A DNA stretch of 64,000 nt from UBA830 sp038146925. Its GTDB lineage: Bacteria; Pseudomonadota; Alphaproteobacteria; MPNO01; UBA830. Positions within the stretch are counted from its first letter, which is position 1; every line of letters begins with the position of its first letter. The stretch is taken from positions 1,302,001-1,366,000 of the forward strand of contig JAYQSP010000011.1 in assembly GCA_038146925.1 (NCBI GenBank). Reading direction: 5' to 3'. Positions 1 to 7,558 of this stretch are shown piece after piece. A program made the translations under genes and the position numbers. Below the pieces are notes generated by a model, which was not told where the DNA came from, searched no databases, and saw only the letters and a list, made by a program, of their open reading frames with translations.

Positions 1-179
1 GGCGTGCCGTGGCGCCCGTAGGTGTAAACGCCCGGTTCCCAGCGGTGATCCCGCCGGTATTCCATCTCCGCGACGGACCCCCAGGCGATGGTCGAGGCGT
101 GATAGACCGGCGGATTGATAATGCCGTGATTGGACTTCGGATCGCGTCCGCTATGGACGATCTTGGTATCTTCTTTCAT
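1..179 (-). CDS. metC: Cystathionine beta-lyase, 5' part only (runs off the left edge)
   Basis: The first 59 codons of a PLP-dependent Cys/Met metabolism enzyme, read right to left from the ATG at 179. The N-terminus (MKEDTKIVHSGRDP, then NPPVYHASTI) is the conserved opening of the MetC/MetB fold, which cleaves cystathionine to homocysteine, pyruvate and ammonia. The catalytic lysine lies beyond the window edge, so MetC is preferred over related gamma-lyases or sulfhydrylases by N-terminal similarity only. It sits 51 bp downstream of sseA on the same strand, which suggests a small sulfur amino acid operon. Confidence 0.8.
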   Translation of the reverse strand, partial: MKEDTKIVHSGRDPKSNHGIINPPVYHASTIAWGSVAEMEYRRDHRWEPGVYTYGRHGT

Positions 180-230
180 GACTCTCGACACGCTGTGGGT
201 ATGGAAAGCGTCACCATATAGGGGTGGAGT

Positions 231-1076
231 TCACGACGCTACAGGCGCGCTGTCGTGCGATCCCCATTCCGTCCATGATCCGTCATACACCGAGACGTCG
301 TGACGGCCCGTCAGGTGCAGGCCGAGGGCGAGCACGCAGGCGGTGATGCCGGATCCGCAGGTGGTGACCACGGGACTGGATGCGTCGATTCCGGCTTCGG
401 CGATCAGCGCTTCCAGCTCGGCGGGCGGTTTGACCGTGCCGGATTCCGGGTCGATCAACAGATTGAAGGGCAGGTTCATGCTGCGGGGAATATGACCGGA
501 CCGACATTCGGGACGCGGTTCCGGATCGGTACCGTTGAAACGTCCCGCGCCGCGCGCGTCCAGCACCTGTTCCGCCTCTGTGGCGAGGTTCTCCCAGACC
601 TGGTCCATCGACCGGATCATCGCCGGGTTGAAGGACGCCTTGAAGGTCGTGGCCGGGATATCCGGCGCGTCGGTCGTCAGCTGGCGGTTCTCGGCCCGCC
701 ACTTGTTGAGTCCGCCGTTCAGCAGGGACACCCGGTCGTGGCCGAACGCCCGCAGCGTCCACCACACGCGCGGCGCGGTCATCATCTTCATATTGTCGTA
801 GACGATGACATGTCGGTCGCTGCCGATGCCTAGTTTCTTCATATGGCTTTCGAAGGTCGGCTCGTCCGGCATCATGTGCGGCAGGTAGCTTTCCGGATCG
901 GCGACGGCGTCGATGTCCCAGAACACGGCGCCGGGAATGTGGCCTTCCTCGTAATCCTGGATGCCCTCGCGGTCGACGGTCGGCAGGTACCAGGTGGCGT
1001 CGACGATGCGGATGTTTTCGTCGCCGAGATTGTCTTCGAGCCAGTCGGTTTCGACCAGGGTGGGGGTGTCGGTCAT
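231..1076 (-). CDS. sseA: 3-mercaptopyruvate/thiosulfate sulfurtransferase (tandem rhodanese)
   Basis: A 281-residue cytoplasmic sulfurtransferase with two rhodanese domains. The second carries the active-site loop CGSGITA with the persulfide cysteine near residue 240; CGSG-type loops are typical of 3-mercaptopyruvate sulfurtransferases rather than thiosulfate rhodaneses. It moves sulfur from mercaptopyruvate to thiols or cyanide. The ATG at 1076 is chosen because a purine-rich AGAGAGA lies just upstream, whereas the longer in-frame start at 1109 would overlap the end of the preceding aldo/keto reductase. The start is 14 bp after that gene's stop, and metC follows, so the three are probably cotranscribed. 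Confidence 0.92.
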   Translation of the reverse strand: MTDTPTLVETDWLEDNLGDENIRIVDATWYLPTVDREGIQDYEEGHIPGAVFWDIDAVADPESYLPHMMPDEPTFESHMKKLGIGSDRHVIVYDNMKMMTAPRVWWTLRAFGHDRVSLLNGGLNKWRAENRQLTTDAPDIPATTFKASFNPAMIRSMDQVWENLATEAEQVLDARGAGRFNGTDPEPRPECRSGHIPRSMNLPFNLLIDPESGTVKPPAELEALIAEAGIDASSPVVTTCGSGITACVLALGLHLTGRHDVSVYDGSWTEWGSHDSAPVAS

Positions 1077-1090
1077 GTCTCGGTCTCTCT

Positions 1091-2074
1091 CTATAGATCC
1101 ACCGTCCACATCTGCGCGTCCGGATAGCGGCTGCCGGCGGTGAAATCGGGCGGTATGGAATCGTGCAGTTCCTGCAGCTCGTCGGCAGTGAGTTCAATAT
1201 CCGTGGTGGCGATATTAAGGTTCAGGTGGTCCACCCGCTTGCTGCCGGGGATCGGCAGGATATCGTCGCCCTGGGCCAGCACCCAGGCCAATGCAATTTG
1301 TGCAGGCGTGCAGCCTTTCGCCTTAGCAAGCGCCTCGATCGGCGCGATGACGGCGACGTTGTGCTTTAAATTGTCGCCCTGGAAGCGCGGATGGTCGCGG
1401 CGGCGGTCTTTTTCTGCCATGTCGGCGTCGCCCTTGATCGCGCCGGTCAGCATGCCCCGGCCCAGCGGCGAATAGGCGACGTAGGTGGTGCCGAGTTCCC
1501 GGCAGACCGGGATCTGGTCCTCAAGCGCGAACTGCGTCCACAGCGACAGTTCGCTCTGCAGCGCCGAGATGGGATGCACCGCATGCGCGCGGCGCAGCGT
1601 CTCGGACGAGCATTCGGACAGGCCGATGGCGCGGATTTTGCCTTCCTTCACCAGATCGGCCATAGCGCCGACCGTGTCCTCGATGGGGACGTTTTTGTCG
1701 ACACGGTGCTGGAAGTAGAGGTCGATCACGTCGGTGCCGAGCCGCTGCAGGCTGGCCTCGCAGGCTTCGCGCACATATTCCGGCCGTCCGTCGGCGCCGC
1801 GGTCGGGATCCTTCGCGTAGATATTGCCGAACTTGGTCGCCAGTAGCACCTTGGTCCGCCGGTCGGCGATGGCCTTGCCGACTAGGGTTTCGTTCGACCC
1901 GCCACCGTAGGCGTCCGCCGTGTCGATGAAGGAAACGCCGGCATCGATGGCGGCATGAATGGTGGCGATCGACTGATCTTCGTCCGCCGGCCCGTAGATG
2001 CCGGTCATGGTCATGCAGCCGAGACCGATTTCCGAGGTGTCGAGATCGCTGTTGCCGAGTTTTCGGGTTTTCAT
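1091..2074 (-). CDS. Aldo/keto reductase
   Basis: A 327-residue NAD(P)H-dependent oxidoreductase of the aldo/keto reductase superfamily, a soluble (beta/alpha)8 barrel. The catalytic tetrad is visible: Asp51 and Tyr56 in DTADAYGGG, Lys81 in LLATKFG and His123 in YFQHRVD. The C-terminal PIPGSKR segment is the usual cofactor-phosphate binding region. It resembles the AKR13-like oxidoreductases with broad aldehyde specificity, so the substrate cannot be named. It is the first gene of a probable minus-strand unit with sseA and metC. Confidence 0.9.
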   Translation of the reverse strand: MKTRKLGNSDLDTSEIGLGCMTMTGIYGPADEDQSIATIHAAIDAGVSFIDTADAYGGGSNETLVGKAIADRRTKVLLATKFGNIYAKDPDRGADGRPEYVREACEASLQRLGTDVIDLYFQHRVDKNVPIEDTVGAMADLVKEGKIRAIGLSECSSETLRRAHAVHPISALQSELSLWTQFALEDQIPVCRELGTTYVAYSPLGRGMLTGAIKGDADMAEKDRRRDHPRFQGDNLKHNVAVIAPIEALAKAKGCTPAQIALAWVLAQGDDILPIPGSKRVDHLNLNIATTDIELTADELQELHDSIPPDFTAGSRYPDAQMWTVDL

Positions 2075-2512
2075 GGTGGGTTTTCCTGGTTTGTCTATCC
2101 GGCGCGACGGTTCAAGAAGACGCGACCAGCATGATCGTGATTTAATGAACCTTATAAATTTCTGTCAGCTTTTTGAGAGAGGCGATTGTTAACATGATCA
2201 CGAGCCTCATGGGACACCTCGACATGAATAGTTCAACCACTGGCCAAGATGTCAGTGAGACTGATCATGCTAAACAACACCACGATGTTGGAAGCGGTCA
2301 ATCGAATTACAGGGATTTGGTAGTCTTCGACAGGTTCTGCCTATGTTGAATTATTTCTGTGGTTTATGGGAAGTTATTGAGGATATCGTTAAACAATGGA
2401 CGCTGCATGGGAAGAGCACTTTTTCACCGACGCCGGAGAATGCTGACGGGCAACTCAGGCTGCATGTCCGCCCTCCGCTATAAGCCAACCTAGCCTTCCT
2501 AGGTTCACCTAC
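2075..2512. other. AT-richer intergenic region with one weak small ORF
   Basis: This 438-bp gap is visibly poorer in GC than its neighbours and holds no conserved gene that I recognise. One plus-strand reading frame at 2194..2349 would encode 51 residues starting MITSLMGHLDMNSSTTGQ and ending FDRFCLC, with a purine-rich GAGAGAGG 11 bases before the ATG; it has no known motif and is weak evidence for a gene. The gap must hold the promoter of the minus-strand aldo/keto reductase unit and the 3' end of the CopD-like gene. Confidence 0.4.
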
Positions 2513-2968
2513 TCACCAATATCGGCCGGTACTACCCACAACCGCGTTCGTCAGCCCGACCAACAGATTCACCGTGACTAGGATACGGATCTGGTTGAGA
2601 TTGACGCCGGCGGTTGGGATATCGCCACCGGCCAGCGCGGCGCGGAAGCGCTTGTACGGCGCGAACCACAGATGCAGGTAGATCGCGATCATGATCAGTC
2701 CGAGGCCGTGCATAATATGTCCGTGAACCGGGAGCGCGGCGAACCCGCCCCAAACGGCGAAGATCATCCAGTAGCCGGTCAGCGGCAGGATAATCACCGC
2801 CATCCATACCCACGGGAAGAATTTTTGGAATACGCGGCCCCATAGCGGTGCCCGCACGGGAGGTTCGAGTTCACCAGCCGCGAGGCGTAGGACCATGATG
2901 GCGAAAAACATCCCGCCGACCCATATTAGGGCGGTCAGAAGGTGCAGGGCTAGGGCGATGGTGATCAT
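2513..2968 (-). CDS. CopD-like integral membrane protein
   Basis: A 151-residue inner membrane protein with four hydrophobic segments (approximately residues 4-26, 49-72, 83-103 and 128-146). Histidines line the predicted helices (ALHLLTALIWVGGMFF, HGHIMHGLG, YLHLWFAPYKRF), the pattern of the small CopD/PF05425-like family. CopD proteins are linked to copper handling, but members this short are often of unknown role and some may bind haem. It is divergent from the MoxR gene, with only about 80 bp between starts. The copper-related DUF2946 and PCuAC genes lie 2.3 kb away, which is suggestive but no more. Confidence 0.75.
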   Translation of the reverse strand: MITIALALHLLTALIWVGGMFFAIMVLRLAAGELEPPVRAPLWGRVFQKFFPWVWMAVIILPLTGYWMIFAVWGGFAALPVHGHIMHGLGLIMIAIYLHLWFAPYKRFRAALAGGDIPTAGVNLNQIRILVTVNLLVGLTNAVVGSTGRYW

Positions 2969-3051
2969 TCCTGGGCTCTCGCTTGATTGGGGACAGGGCG
3001 TGCATTAGTTTCCGCCAACATATTAAGCAATCCCGCCAGAAAGATCACTTA

Positions 3052-3894
3052 ATGAAGTTTACCGGTACAGACAAATACGTCGCGACGGACGATCTGATGA
3101 CGGCCGTCAACGCGGCGATCACGCTCGAACGCCCGCTGCTGATCAAGGGCGAGCCTGGCACCGGTAAGACGATGCTGGCGATGGAAGTGGCGGACGCGCT
3201 AGGGATGCCGTTTTACGAATGGCACATCAAATCCTCGACCAAGGCAAACCACGGGCTGTACGAATACGATGCGGTATCTCGGCTGCGGGACTCGCAGCTC
3301 GGCGACGACCGGGTGCAGGACATCAACAACTACATCAAGCGCGGCATGCTGTGGGAGGCGTTCGCATCCGAAAAACAGGCTGTGCTGCTGATCGACGAGA
3401 TCGACAAGGCCGATATCGAGTTTCCGAACGATCTGTTACGCGAACTCGACCGCATGGAATTCTATGTCTACGAGACCAAGGAAACTGTGAGGGCCACTAA
3501 CCGGCCGGTGGTCATCATCACGTCCAACAATGAGAAGGAACTGCCGGATGCGTTCCTTCGCCGCTGTTTTTTCCACTACATCCGGTTTCCGGACGAAGAG
3601 ACAATGGAACAGATCATCGCGGTGCATTTCCCCGATATCAAAAAGCGCCTGCTGAAAGAGGCAATGGAGGTGTTTTTCTCCATCCGCGACGTCAACGGCA
3701 TAAAAAAGAAGCCGTCCACATCGGAGCTGCTGGACTGGATCAAGCTGCTGCTGGCTGAGGATATCGATCCAGAAGCGCTGCGTGGTGATGCCACCAAGGC
3801 GATACCGCAGCTGCACGGTGCGCTGCTGAAGAACGAGCAGGACGTGCACATGTTCGAACGCCTCGCTTTCATGTCGCGTCGTGCGGGCTCATGA
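3052..3894 (+). CDS. MoxR-family AAA+ ATPase
   Basis: A 280-residue single-domain AAA+ ATPase. Walker A GEPGTGKT is at residues 33-40 and Walker B VLLIDEIDKAD starts near residue 111; a sensor-1 Asn-rich ITSNNEKELPDAFLRR follows. MoxR ATPases act as chaperones that insert metal cofactors or activate protein complexes together with a VWA-domain partner, and that partner is the next gene (122 bp downstream). An in-frame TTG/ATG start exists further upstream at 2983, but homology begins at MKFTGTDKYV, with AGAAAG upstream, so the ATG at 3052 is used. Confidence 0.93.
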   Translation: MKFTGTDKYVATDDLMTAVNAAITLERPLLIKGEPGTGKTMLAMEVADALGMPFYEWHIKSSTKANHGLYEYDAVSRLRDSQLGDDRVQDINNYIKRGMLWEAFASEKQAVLLIDEIDKADIEFPNDLLRELDRMEFYVYETKETVRATNRPVVIITSNNEKELPDAFLRRCFFHYIRFPDEETMEQIIAVHFPDIKKRLLKEAMEVFFSIRDVNGIKKKPSTSELLDWIKLLLAEDIDPEALRGDATKAIPQLHGALLKNEQDVHMFERLAFMSRRAGS

Positions 3895-4016
3895 TTCCAG
3901 ACTTCGTCCGAATAAACGGTCCGGTCTTCTCCCCCGCCCGGTCACCCTTGAGGATGCTGGCGTTAGTTGGGCGGGAGAGGGAGCGGGTGGGCGCCGCCTG
4001 AGCAGAGCGCGAGAAG

Positions 4017-5210
4017 ATGTTTGTCCAGTTCTTTTATGACCTTCGTGATGCCAGGATACCGGTTACGATCCGGGAATACCTGACGTTCCTGGAAGCGCTG
4101 GAGAAAGGCGTCGCACGGGCGAATATCGACGAATTCTACTACCTGTCTCGGGCCGCGCTGGTGAAGGACGAGCGCTTTTTCGACACGTTCGATCTCGTGT
4201 TTGAGAATTTCTTCAAGGGCGCCATGCATAAGACGGCAGGGCTGCTCGAAGAAAATATCCCAGAAGACTGGCTGAACGGTCTGGCGCGGGAGATGTTCAC
4301 CGACGAGGAAATCGAAGCGATGTCCTTCGAGGAGCTGATGGACGAGCTCGCCAAGCGGCTGCAGGAACAGGACGGCGCCCATCACGGCGGCAGCCGCTGG
4401 ATCGGCACCGGCGGCACGTCGCCGTTCGGCAACAGCGGCCAGAACCCGTCCGGCGTCCGCATCGGCGGGGAAGGCGGCGGCAAAAGCGCCGCCAAGATGT
4501 GGCAGAAGCGGGATTTCCGCTCGCTCCGCGGTGAAACGGAAATCGGCACCCGCAACATGAAGATGGCGCTGCGCCGTCTGCGCCGCTTCGTGCGCGAAGG
4601 CGCAGAAGACGAATTCGATCTCGACGAGACGATTAAATCCACCGCCGACCGCGGAGGGATGCTGGATATCAAGATGCGCGCCGAGCGCAAGAACAAGGTC
4701 AAGGTGCTGACCATGTTCGATATCGGCGGCTCCATGGACAGCTTCATCCGCATCTCGGAAGAGCTGTTTTCCGCGGTCCGCACCGAGTTCAAGCATCTCG
4801 AATACTATTATTTCCACAATTTCCTGTACGAACGCGTGTGGCGCCAGAACCGGCGCGGCTACAATGAATGGACGCCCACCTGGGAGGTCATGAACACCTA
4901 CGGGCCGGACTGGAAGGCGATTTTCGTCGGCGATGCGACCATGAGCCCGTTCGAAATCACCGAGGTCGGCGGCTCGATCGAGCACTGGAACGAGGAACCC
5001 GGCGAATTGTGGCTGCGGCGATTCCTCGCGACTTATCCCGACGCGGTCTGGCTCAACCCGGTTCCGCCGGAGCGCTGGATGTCGACGCCGAGCATCCGCA
5101 TGACCTATCAGTTGCTGGAAGGGCGAATGTTCCCGCTGACCGTAGACGGCCTCGACGCGGCCATGAAACTGCTGCGTCAGGGACGCCAGGCGCCGTCGCG
5201 CGTTCATTGA
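4017..5210 (+). CDS. CoxE-like VWA-domain protein, MoxR partner
   Basis: A 397-residue protein of the CoxE/COG3825 type. The N-terminal two-thirds is helical and carries a Gly-rich linker (residues about 125-160); the C-terminal VWA-like domain has the metal-ion-dependent adhesion motif in MFDIGGSMDSF near residue 236, of DxGxS form. CoxE-type proteins work with MoxR ATPases in metal-centre maturation, best known for the CuMo centre of CO dehydrogenase in Oligotropha. No coxMSL genes are visible here, and this MoxR-VWA pair is widespread without them, so the client is unknown. Start ATG at 4017 follows GCGAGAAG. Confidence 0.88.
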   Translation: MFVQFFYDLRDARIPVTIREYLTFLEALEKGVARANIDEFYYLSRAALVKDERFFDTFDLVFENFFKGAMHKTAGLLEENIPEDWLNGLAREMFTDEEIEAMSFEELMDELAKRLQEQDGAHHGGSRWIGTGGTSPFGNSGQNPSGVRIGGEGGGKSAAKMWQKRDFRSLRGETEIGTRNMKMALRRLRRFVREGAEDEFDLDETIKSTADRGGMLDIKMRAERKNKVKVLTMFDIGGSMDSFIRISEELFSAVRTEFKHLEYYYFHNFLYERVWRQNRRGYNEWTPTWEVMNTYGPDWKAIFVGDATMSPFEITEVGGSIEHWNEEPGELWLRRFLATYPDAVWLNPVPPERWMSTPSIRMTYQLLEGRMFPLTVDGLDAAMKLLRQGRQAPSRVH

Positions 5211-5247
5211 TCTGGAAGTCTTAAGAGTTAGTCCCTACATTCGAGCC

Positions 5248-5610
5248 ATGAGGTATTTGCGCAAGCACCGCTGCCGGCTCGGCGTGGCACTTGCCGCGGT
5301 CTTCCTGCTGACCGCGGTCATGCCGGGGCTCGTGGCCGCCGCGCAGGGCGTGCAGCTGCAGGCGCATATTTGCTCTGCCGACGGGACGCAGGCGCCGGCG
5401 GAGGGGCTGCCGACTTTCGCTTCGGACGAACATTGCCAGCTCTGCCCGGCCGGATTCGCGCCCGTGCCGCTGATCGGTCCGGCAACCGCAGATATTTTCG
5501 CCTTCACGGACATGCGGACTCACCCCGCATTGGCCGGCGATGACGCACGCCTTGTCCGGCGTACGGAACTCACTCCACTGAACGGCCGCGCGCCGCCTCT
5601 CCAGGGCTGA
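5248..5610 (+). CDS. DUF2946-like exported small protein
   Basis: A 120-residue protein with a typical Sec signal peptide (MRYLRKHRCRLGVALAAVFLL, cleavage likely after VAAAAQ). The mature part contains HICSADG and EHCQLCP, the paired Cys/His motifs of the DUF2946 family, whose members often sit beside copper chaperones and TonB receptors. Function is unknown; a metal-binding periplasmic role is an inference from the Cys/His motifs and from the PCuAC gene 58 bp downstream. The start is close behind the CoxE-like gene, so readthrough from that unit is possible. Confidence 0.7.
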   Translation: MRYLRKHRCRLGVALAAVFLLTAVMPGLVAAAQGVQLQAHICSADGTQAPAEGLPTFASDEHCQLCPAGFAPVPLIGPATADIFAFTDMRTHPALAGDDARLVRRTELTPLNGRAPPLQG

Positions 5611-5668
5611 CGAAAACACTTTTGTTTCCCCGGCACAGGCCGGATTCCCAAGCTTTGGAGATACAGAC

Positions 5669-6229
5669 ATGAAGACCATCCTTTCCTTCGCCGCGGTCGC
5701 GGCGATCGCGACGGCGTTTGCAGGTCCCGTCAACGCCCAGTCCCACAAAATGAAAGACGGCATGCACGGCGGTCACGGATCGCACAGCAGCATGACCGGC
5801 GTGAAGATCGAGAACGCCTGGGCCCGTGCGACGCCCGGCATGGCGAAGAACGGCGGCGCCTATCTGACCGTCGTCAACGCCGGCAAATCGCGGGACCGGC
5901 TTGTCGCGGCAACGGCCGATGTCGCGAAACGTGTCGAAGTGCATACCCATATCAACGACAACGGCATCATGCGCATGCGCCAGGTCGACGGCATCGACCT
6001 GCCCGCGGGCGGCACGATCCAGATGAAGCCGGGCGGTTATCACGTCATGTTAATCGGTCTGCACAAACCCTTGAAAAAGGGCGAGCGCTTTCCCGTCACG
6101 CTGGTGTTCGAAAAGGCCGGCGAGGTGAAGACCAGCGTCGAGGTGCGGTCGGTCGGCGCGATGGGTGGCGGCATGAAGCACGAAATGAAGGGCCATGGCG
6201 GCGGTCACGGCGGTAAAAAGGGTCACTAG
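5669..6229 (+). CDS. Periplasmic copper chaperone PCu(A)C
   Basis: A 186-residue exported protein: signal peptide to about residue 23 (PVNAQ), then a His/Met-rich stretch (HKMKDGMHGGHGSHSSM), then the PCuAC fold. The Cu(I) motif H(M)x10Mx21HxM is recognisable in VEVHTHINDNGIMRM and GGYHVMLIGL. A second Met/His-rich tail (MKHEMKGHGGGHGGKKGH) gives extra metal ligands. PCuAC proteins deliver copper to the CuA site of cytochrome c oxidase. Neighbours are the DUF2946-like gene upstream and a 35-residue membrane peptide starting 11 bp after the stop, forming a compact copper operon. Confidence 0.92.
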   Translation: MKTILSFAAVAAIATAFAGPVNAQSHKMKDGMHGGHGSHSSMTGVKIENAWARATPGMAKNGGAYLTVVNAGKSRDRLVAATADVAKRVEVHTHINDNGIMRMRQVDGIDLPAGGTIQMKPGGYHVMLIGLHKPLKKGERFPVTLVFEKAGEVKTSVEVRSVGAMGGGMKHEMKGHGGGHGGKKGH

Positions 6230-6239
6230 GAGACACGTG

Positions 6240-6347
6240 ATGAACAGTCGGAAAACAGTCGTCGGCGCCGTCATCGGCGGCATTCTCGCGCTTGGAGGTG
6301 CCTCCGTGTCCCTGTCGAGACCGACCCGCAAGATGCACAAACACTAG
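6240..6347 (+). CDS. 35-residue single-pass membrane peptide
   Basis: A short ORF, MNSRKTVVGAVIGGILALGG then a basic tail ending KMHKH. It has a strong Shine-Dalgarno (AGGAGA, 6 to 7 bases before ATG, overlapping the stop of the PCuAC gene), a positively charged N-terminus, a Gly/Val/Ile-rich transmembrane segment and a His/Lys-rich tail. It may be a membrane anchor or lipid-facing peptide working with the copper chaperone, or simply a residual signal peptide; no family is recognised. The coupling and ribosome site are what support it being translated. Confidence 0.55.
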   Translation: MNSRKTVVGAVIGGILALGGASVSLSRPTRKMHKH

Positions 6348-6371
6348 ACTGTTATTTGTTTGCGTGAACAG

Positions 6372-6399
6372 CGCCCCGGCCCATTCACCGGCCGGGGCG
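6372..6399. terminator. Perfect 10-bp hairpin between convergent genes
   Basis: CGCCCCGGCC at 6372..6381 pairs perfectly with GGCCGGGGCG at 6390..6399 around an 8-nt loop. It lies between the convergent copper operon (plus) and ridA (minus). There is no clear T-run on either side, so it may be a bidirectional 3'-end-stabilising hairpin or a Rho-assisted site rather than a classical intrinsic terminator. Confidence 0.6.
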
Positions 6400-6406
6400 T
6401 CGTCAT

Positions 6407-6820
6407 TCAGTCGTCGCAAATGGCGGTGCATTCGACCTCGATGTCGAATTCCCAGGGCCAGGATCCCACGGTCACGAAGGTGCGTGCGGGTGGGTCCTTG
6501 GGGAAAAACTTGCGGTATTCCTCGTTGATCGTGTCAAAATAACCCGAGTTGGAGCAATAGACGTTGACCTTGACGACCTGGTCGAGCGACGACCCGGCGG
6601 CTTTCAGCGCGTCACGCACGTTCTGCAGCGACTTCCGGGTCTGCTTTCGGATATCGCCGGTCACCAGCTTGCCGGTCTTGGTGTCCAGCGGCGGCAGACC
6701 CGACACGAAGACGAAGCCGTTGGCCTTTACGGCGGGCGACAGCGGCACCTTTCCCTTCTTCAGGGCTTCGGACATGCCGGGCATGTAAACGCATTCTTTC
6801 TTCGATTTGGCTTTTGCCAT
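6407..6820 (-). CDS. RidA family protein (YjgF/YER057c/UK114)
   Basis: A 137-residue protein of the RidA fold: the central VSGLPPLDTKTG, the NVRDALKAAGSSLDQVVKVNVY helix region and the C-terminal PPARTFVTVG with the conserved Arg that binds the substrate carboxylate. RidA proteins hydrolyse reactive enamine/imine intermediates from PLP enzymes; subfamily members can also work in ring-cleavage pathways. The ATG at 6820 is preferred because AAGGAG lies 6 bases upstream; longer in-frame starts lack support. It begins with an unusual lysine-rich MAKAKSKKE segment. Confidence 0.88.
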   Translation of the reverse strand: MAKAKSKKECVYMPGMSEALKKGKVPLSPAVKANGFVFVSGLPPLDTKTGKLVTGDIRKQTRKSLQNVRDALKAAGSSLDQVVKVNVYCSNSGYFDTINEEYRKFFPKDPPARTFVTVGSWPWEFDIEVECTAICDD

Positions 6821-7007
6821 TGGGAGCTCCTTGGGTCTGTTGGGTTCTGAACGTTGCCGCCGAGGATATGCGGGCATGCCGGGGAAGACTAGACCGCATA
6901 AAATCCATCGGCTGTGAGGTCTGGACAAGAATTCCGAAGGATTGTTATTCGAGCATCAGCTGATCGTCGCGAACCAAAATTCGCGGTTGTTGCCATCTTG
7001 AAAAGCG

Positions 7008-7038
7008 AAGGGGCTAGCGTGTTAAACGCTAACCCCTT
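7008..7038 (-). terminator. Terminator of tRNA-Asn
   Basis: A 12-pair hairpin with one internal mismatch: AAGGGG-C-TAGCG (7008..7019) against CGCTA-A-CCCCTT (7027..7038), loop of 7. On the minus strand it is followed by CGCTTTTC, so it lies just downstream of the tRNA-Asn 3' end and should terminate it. Confidence 0.75.
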
Positions 7039-7046
7039 GCTTTATT

Positions 7047-7122
7047 TGGCTCCTCGGGAGGGACTCGAACCCCCGACCCAGCGGTTAACAGCCGCTTGCT
7101 CTACCAACTGAGCTACCGAGGA
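7047..7122 (-). tRNA. tRNA-Asn (GTT)
   Basis: A full 76-nt cloverleaf on the minus strand with encoded CCA. The acceptor stem TCCTCGG/CCGAGGA pairs perfectly, the anticodon loop is CTGTTAA (anticodon GTT, reading Asn codons), and the T-arm holds the standard GGTTCGAGTCC. Discriminator base G. A terminator follows immediately. Confidence 0.97.
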
Positions 7123-7228
7123 TCAATGCGGTTGGGGCATATAACATCGGACGATCCGCGTTTCTACCCCTTTGAGTCATATTTGCGCGACAGATGTTGC
7201 CATTCAGTAAACCGCGGCGCCAGGGCGC

Positions 7229-7549
7229 CTAACCAGAGATGCCCATGTGCCGGGCGGCGGACTCTACAAGCTCCGCCACATCGGCCGGCCGGATTTCGTG
7301 AAACCAGTTTTTACCAGGTGCCAGCCGCACGTTCGGGCCTTTGTCGCAGAGCCCCAAGCATTTGATCGTCTGAACATCGATATCGAGGCCGCGCCGGTCG
7401 ATTTCGGCGGCTATCGCCTCTTCAAGCCCGGTGCCGCCCTGCGGTCCGCAAGACACGGTAATGGCGTTGGGGCCGCGATCATTGATGCAGACGGTGAGGA
7501 GCGGTTTGCCCGACGCATTGTCGGGCAGGGGACGCAGAACGGATTTCAC
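7229..7549 (-). CDS. Thioredoxin-like [2Fe-2S] ferredoxin
   Basis: A 106-residue protein with four cysteines in the thioredoxin-like ferredoxin pattern: Cys in LTVCINDRG and AITVSCGPQGG (spacing about 13), then KCLGLCDKGPN (CxxxC). This is the NuoE/Shethna-like [2Fe-2S] fold, an electron carrier. The start is 9 bp after the stop of the haem-oxygenase-like diiron gene on the same strand, so the two are very probably cotranscribed and translationally close. That makes it a natural candidate electron donor for the diiron enzyme; this is inference from position. Confidence 0.85.
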   Translation of the reverse strand: MKSVLRPLPDNASGKPLLTVCINDRGPNAITVSCGPQGGTGLEEAIAAEIDRRGLDIDVQTIKCLGLCDKGPNVRLAPGKNWFHEIRPADVAELVESAARHMGISG

Positions 7550-7558
7550 GGTTAAACT

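Noticed and set aside
3052..5210. A defence system built on MoxR-VWA (ternary system)
   Set aside because: The VWA protein is of the CoxE-like COG3825 type, and no nuclease, helicase or phage-defence partner is adjacent.
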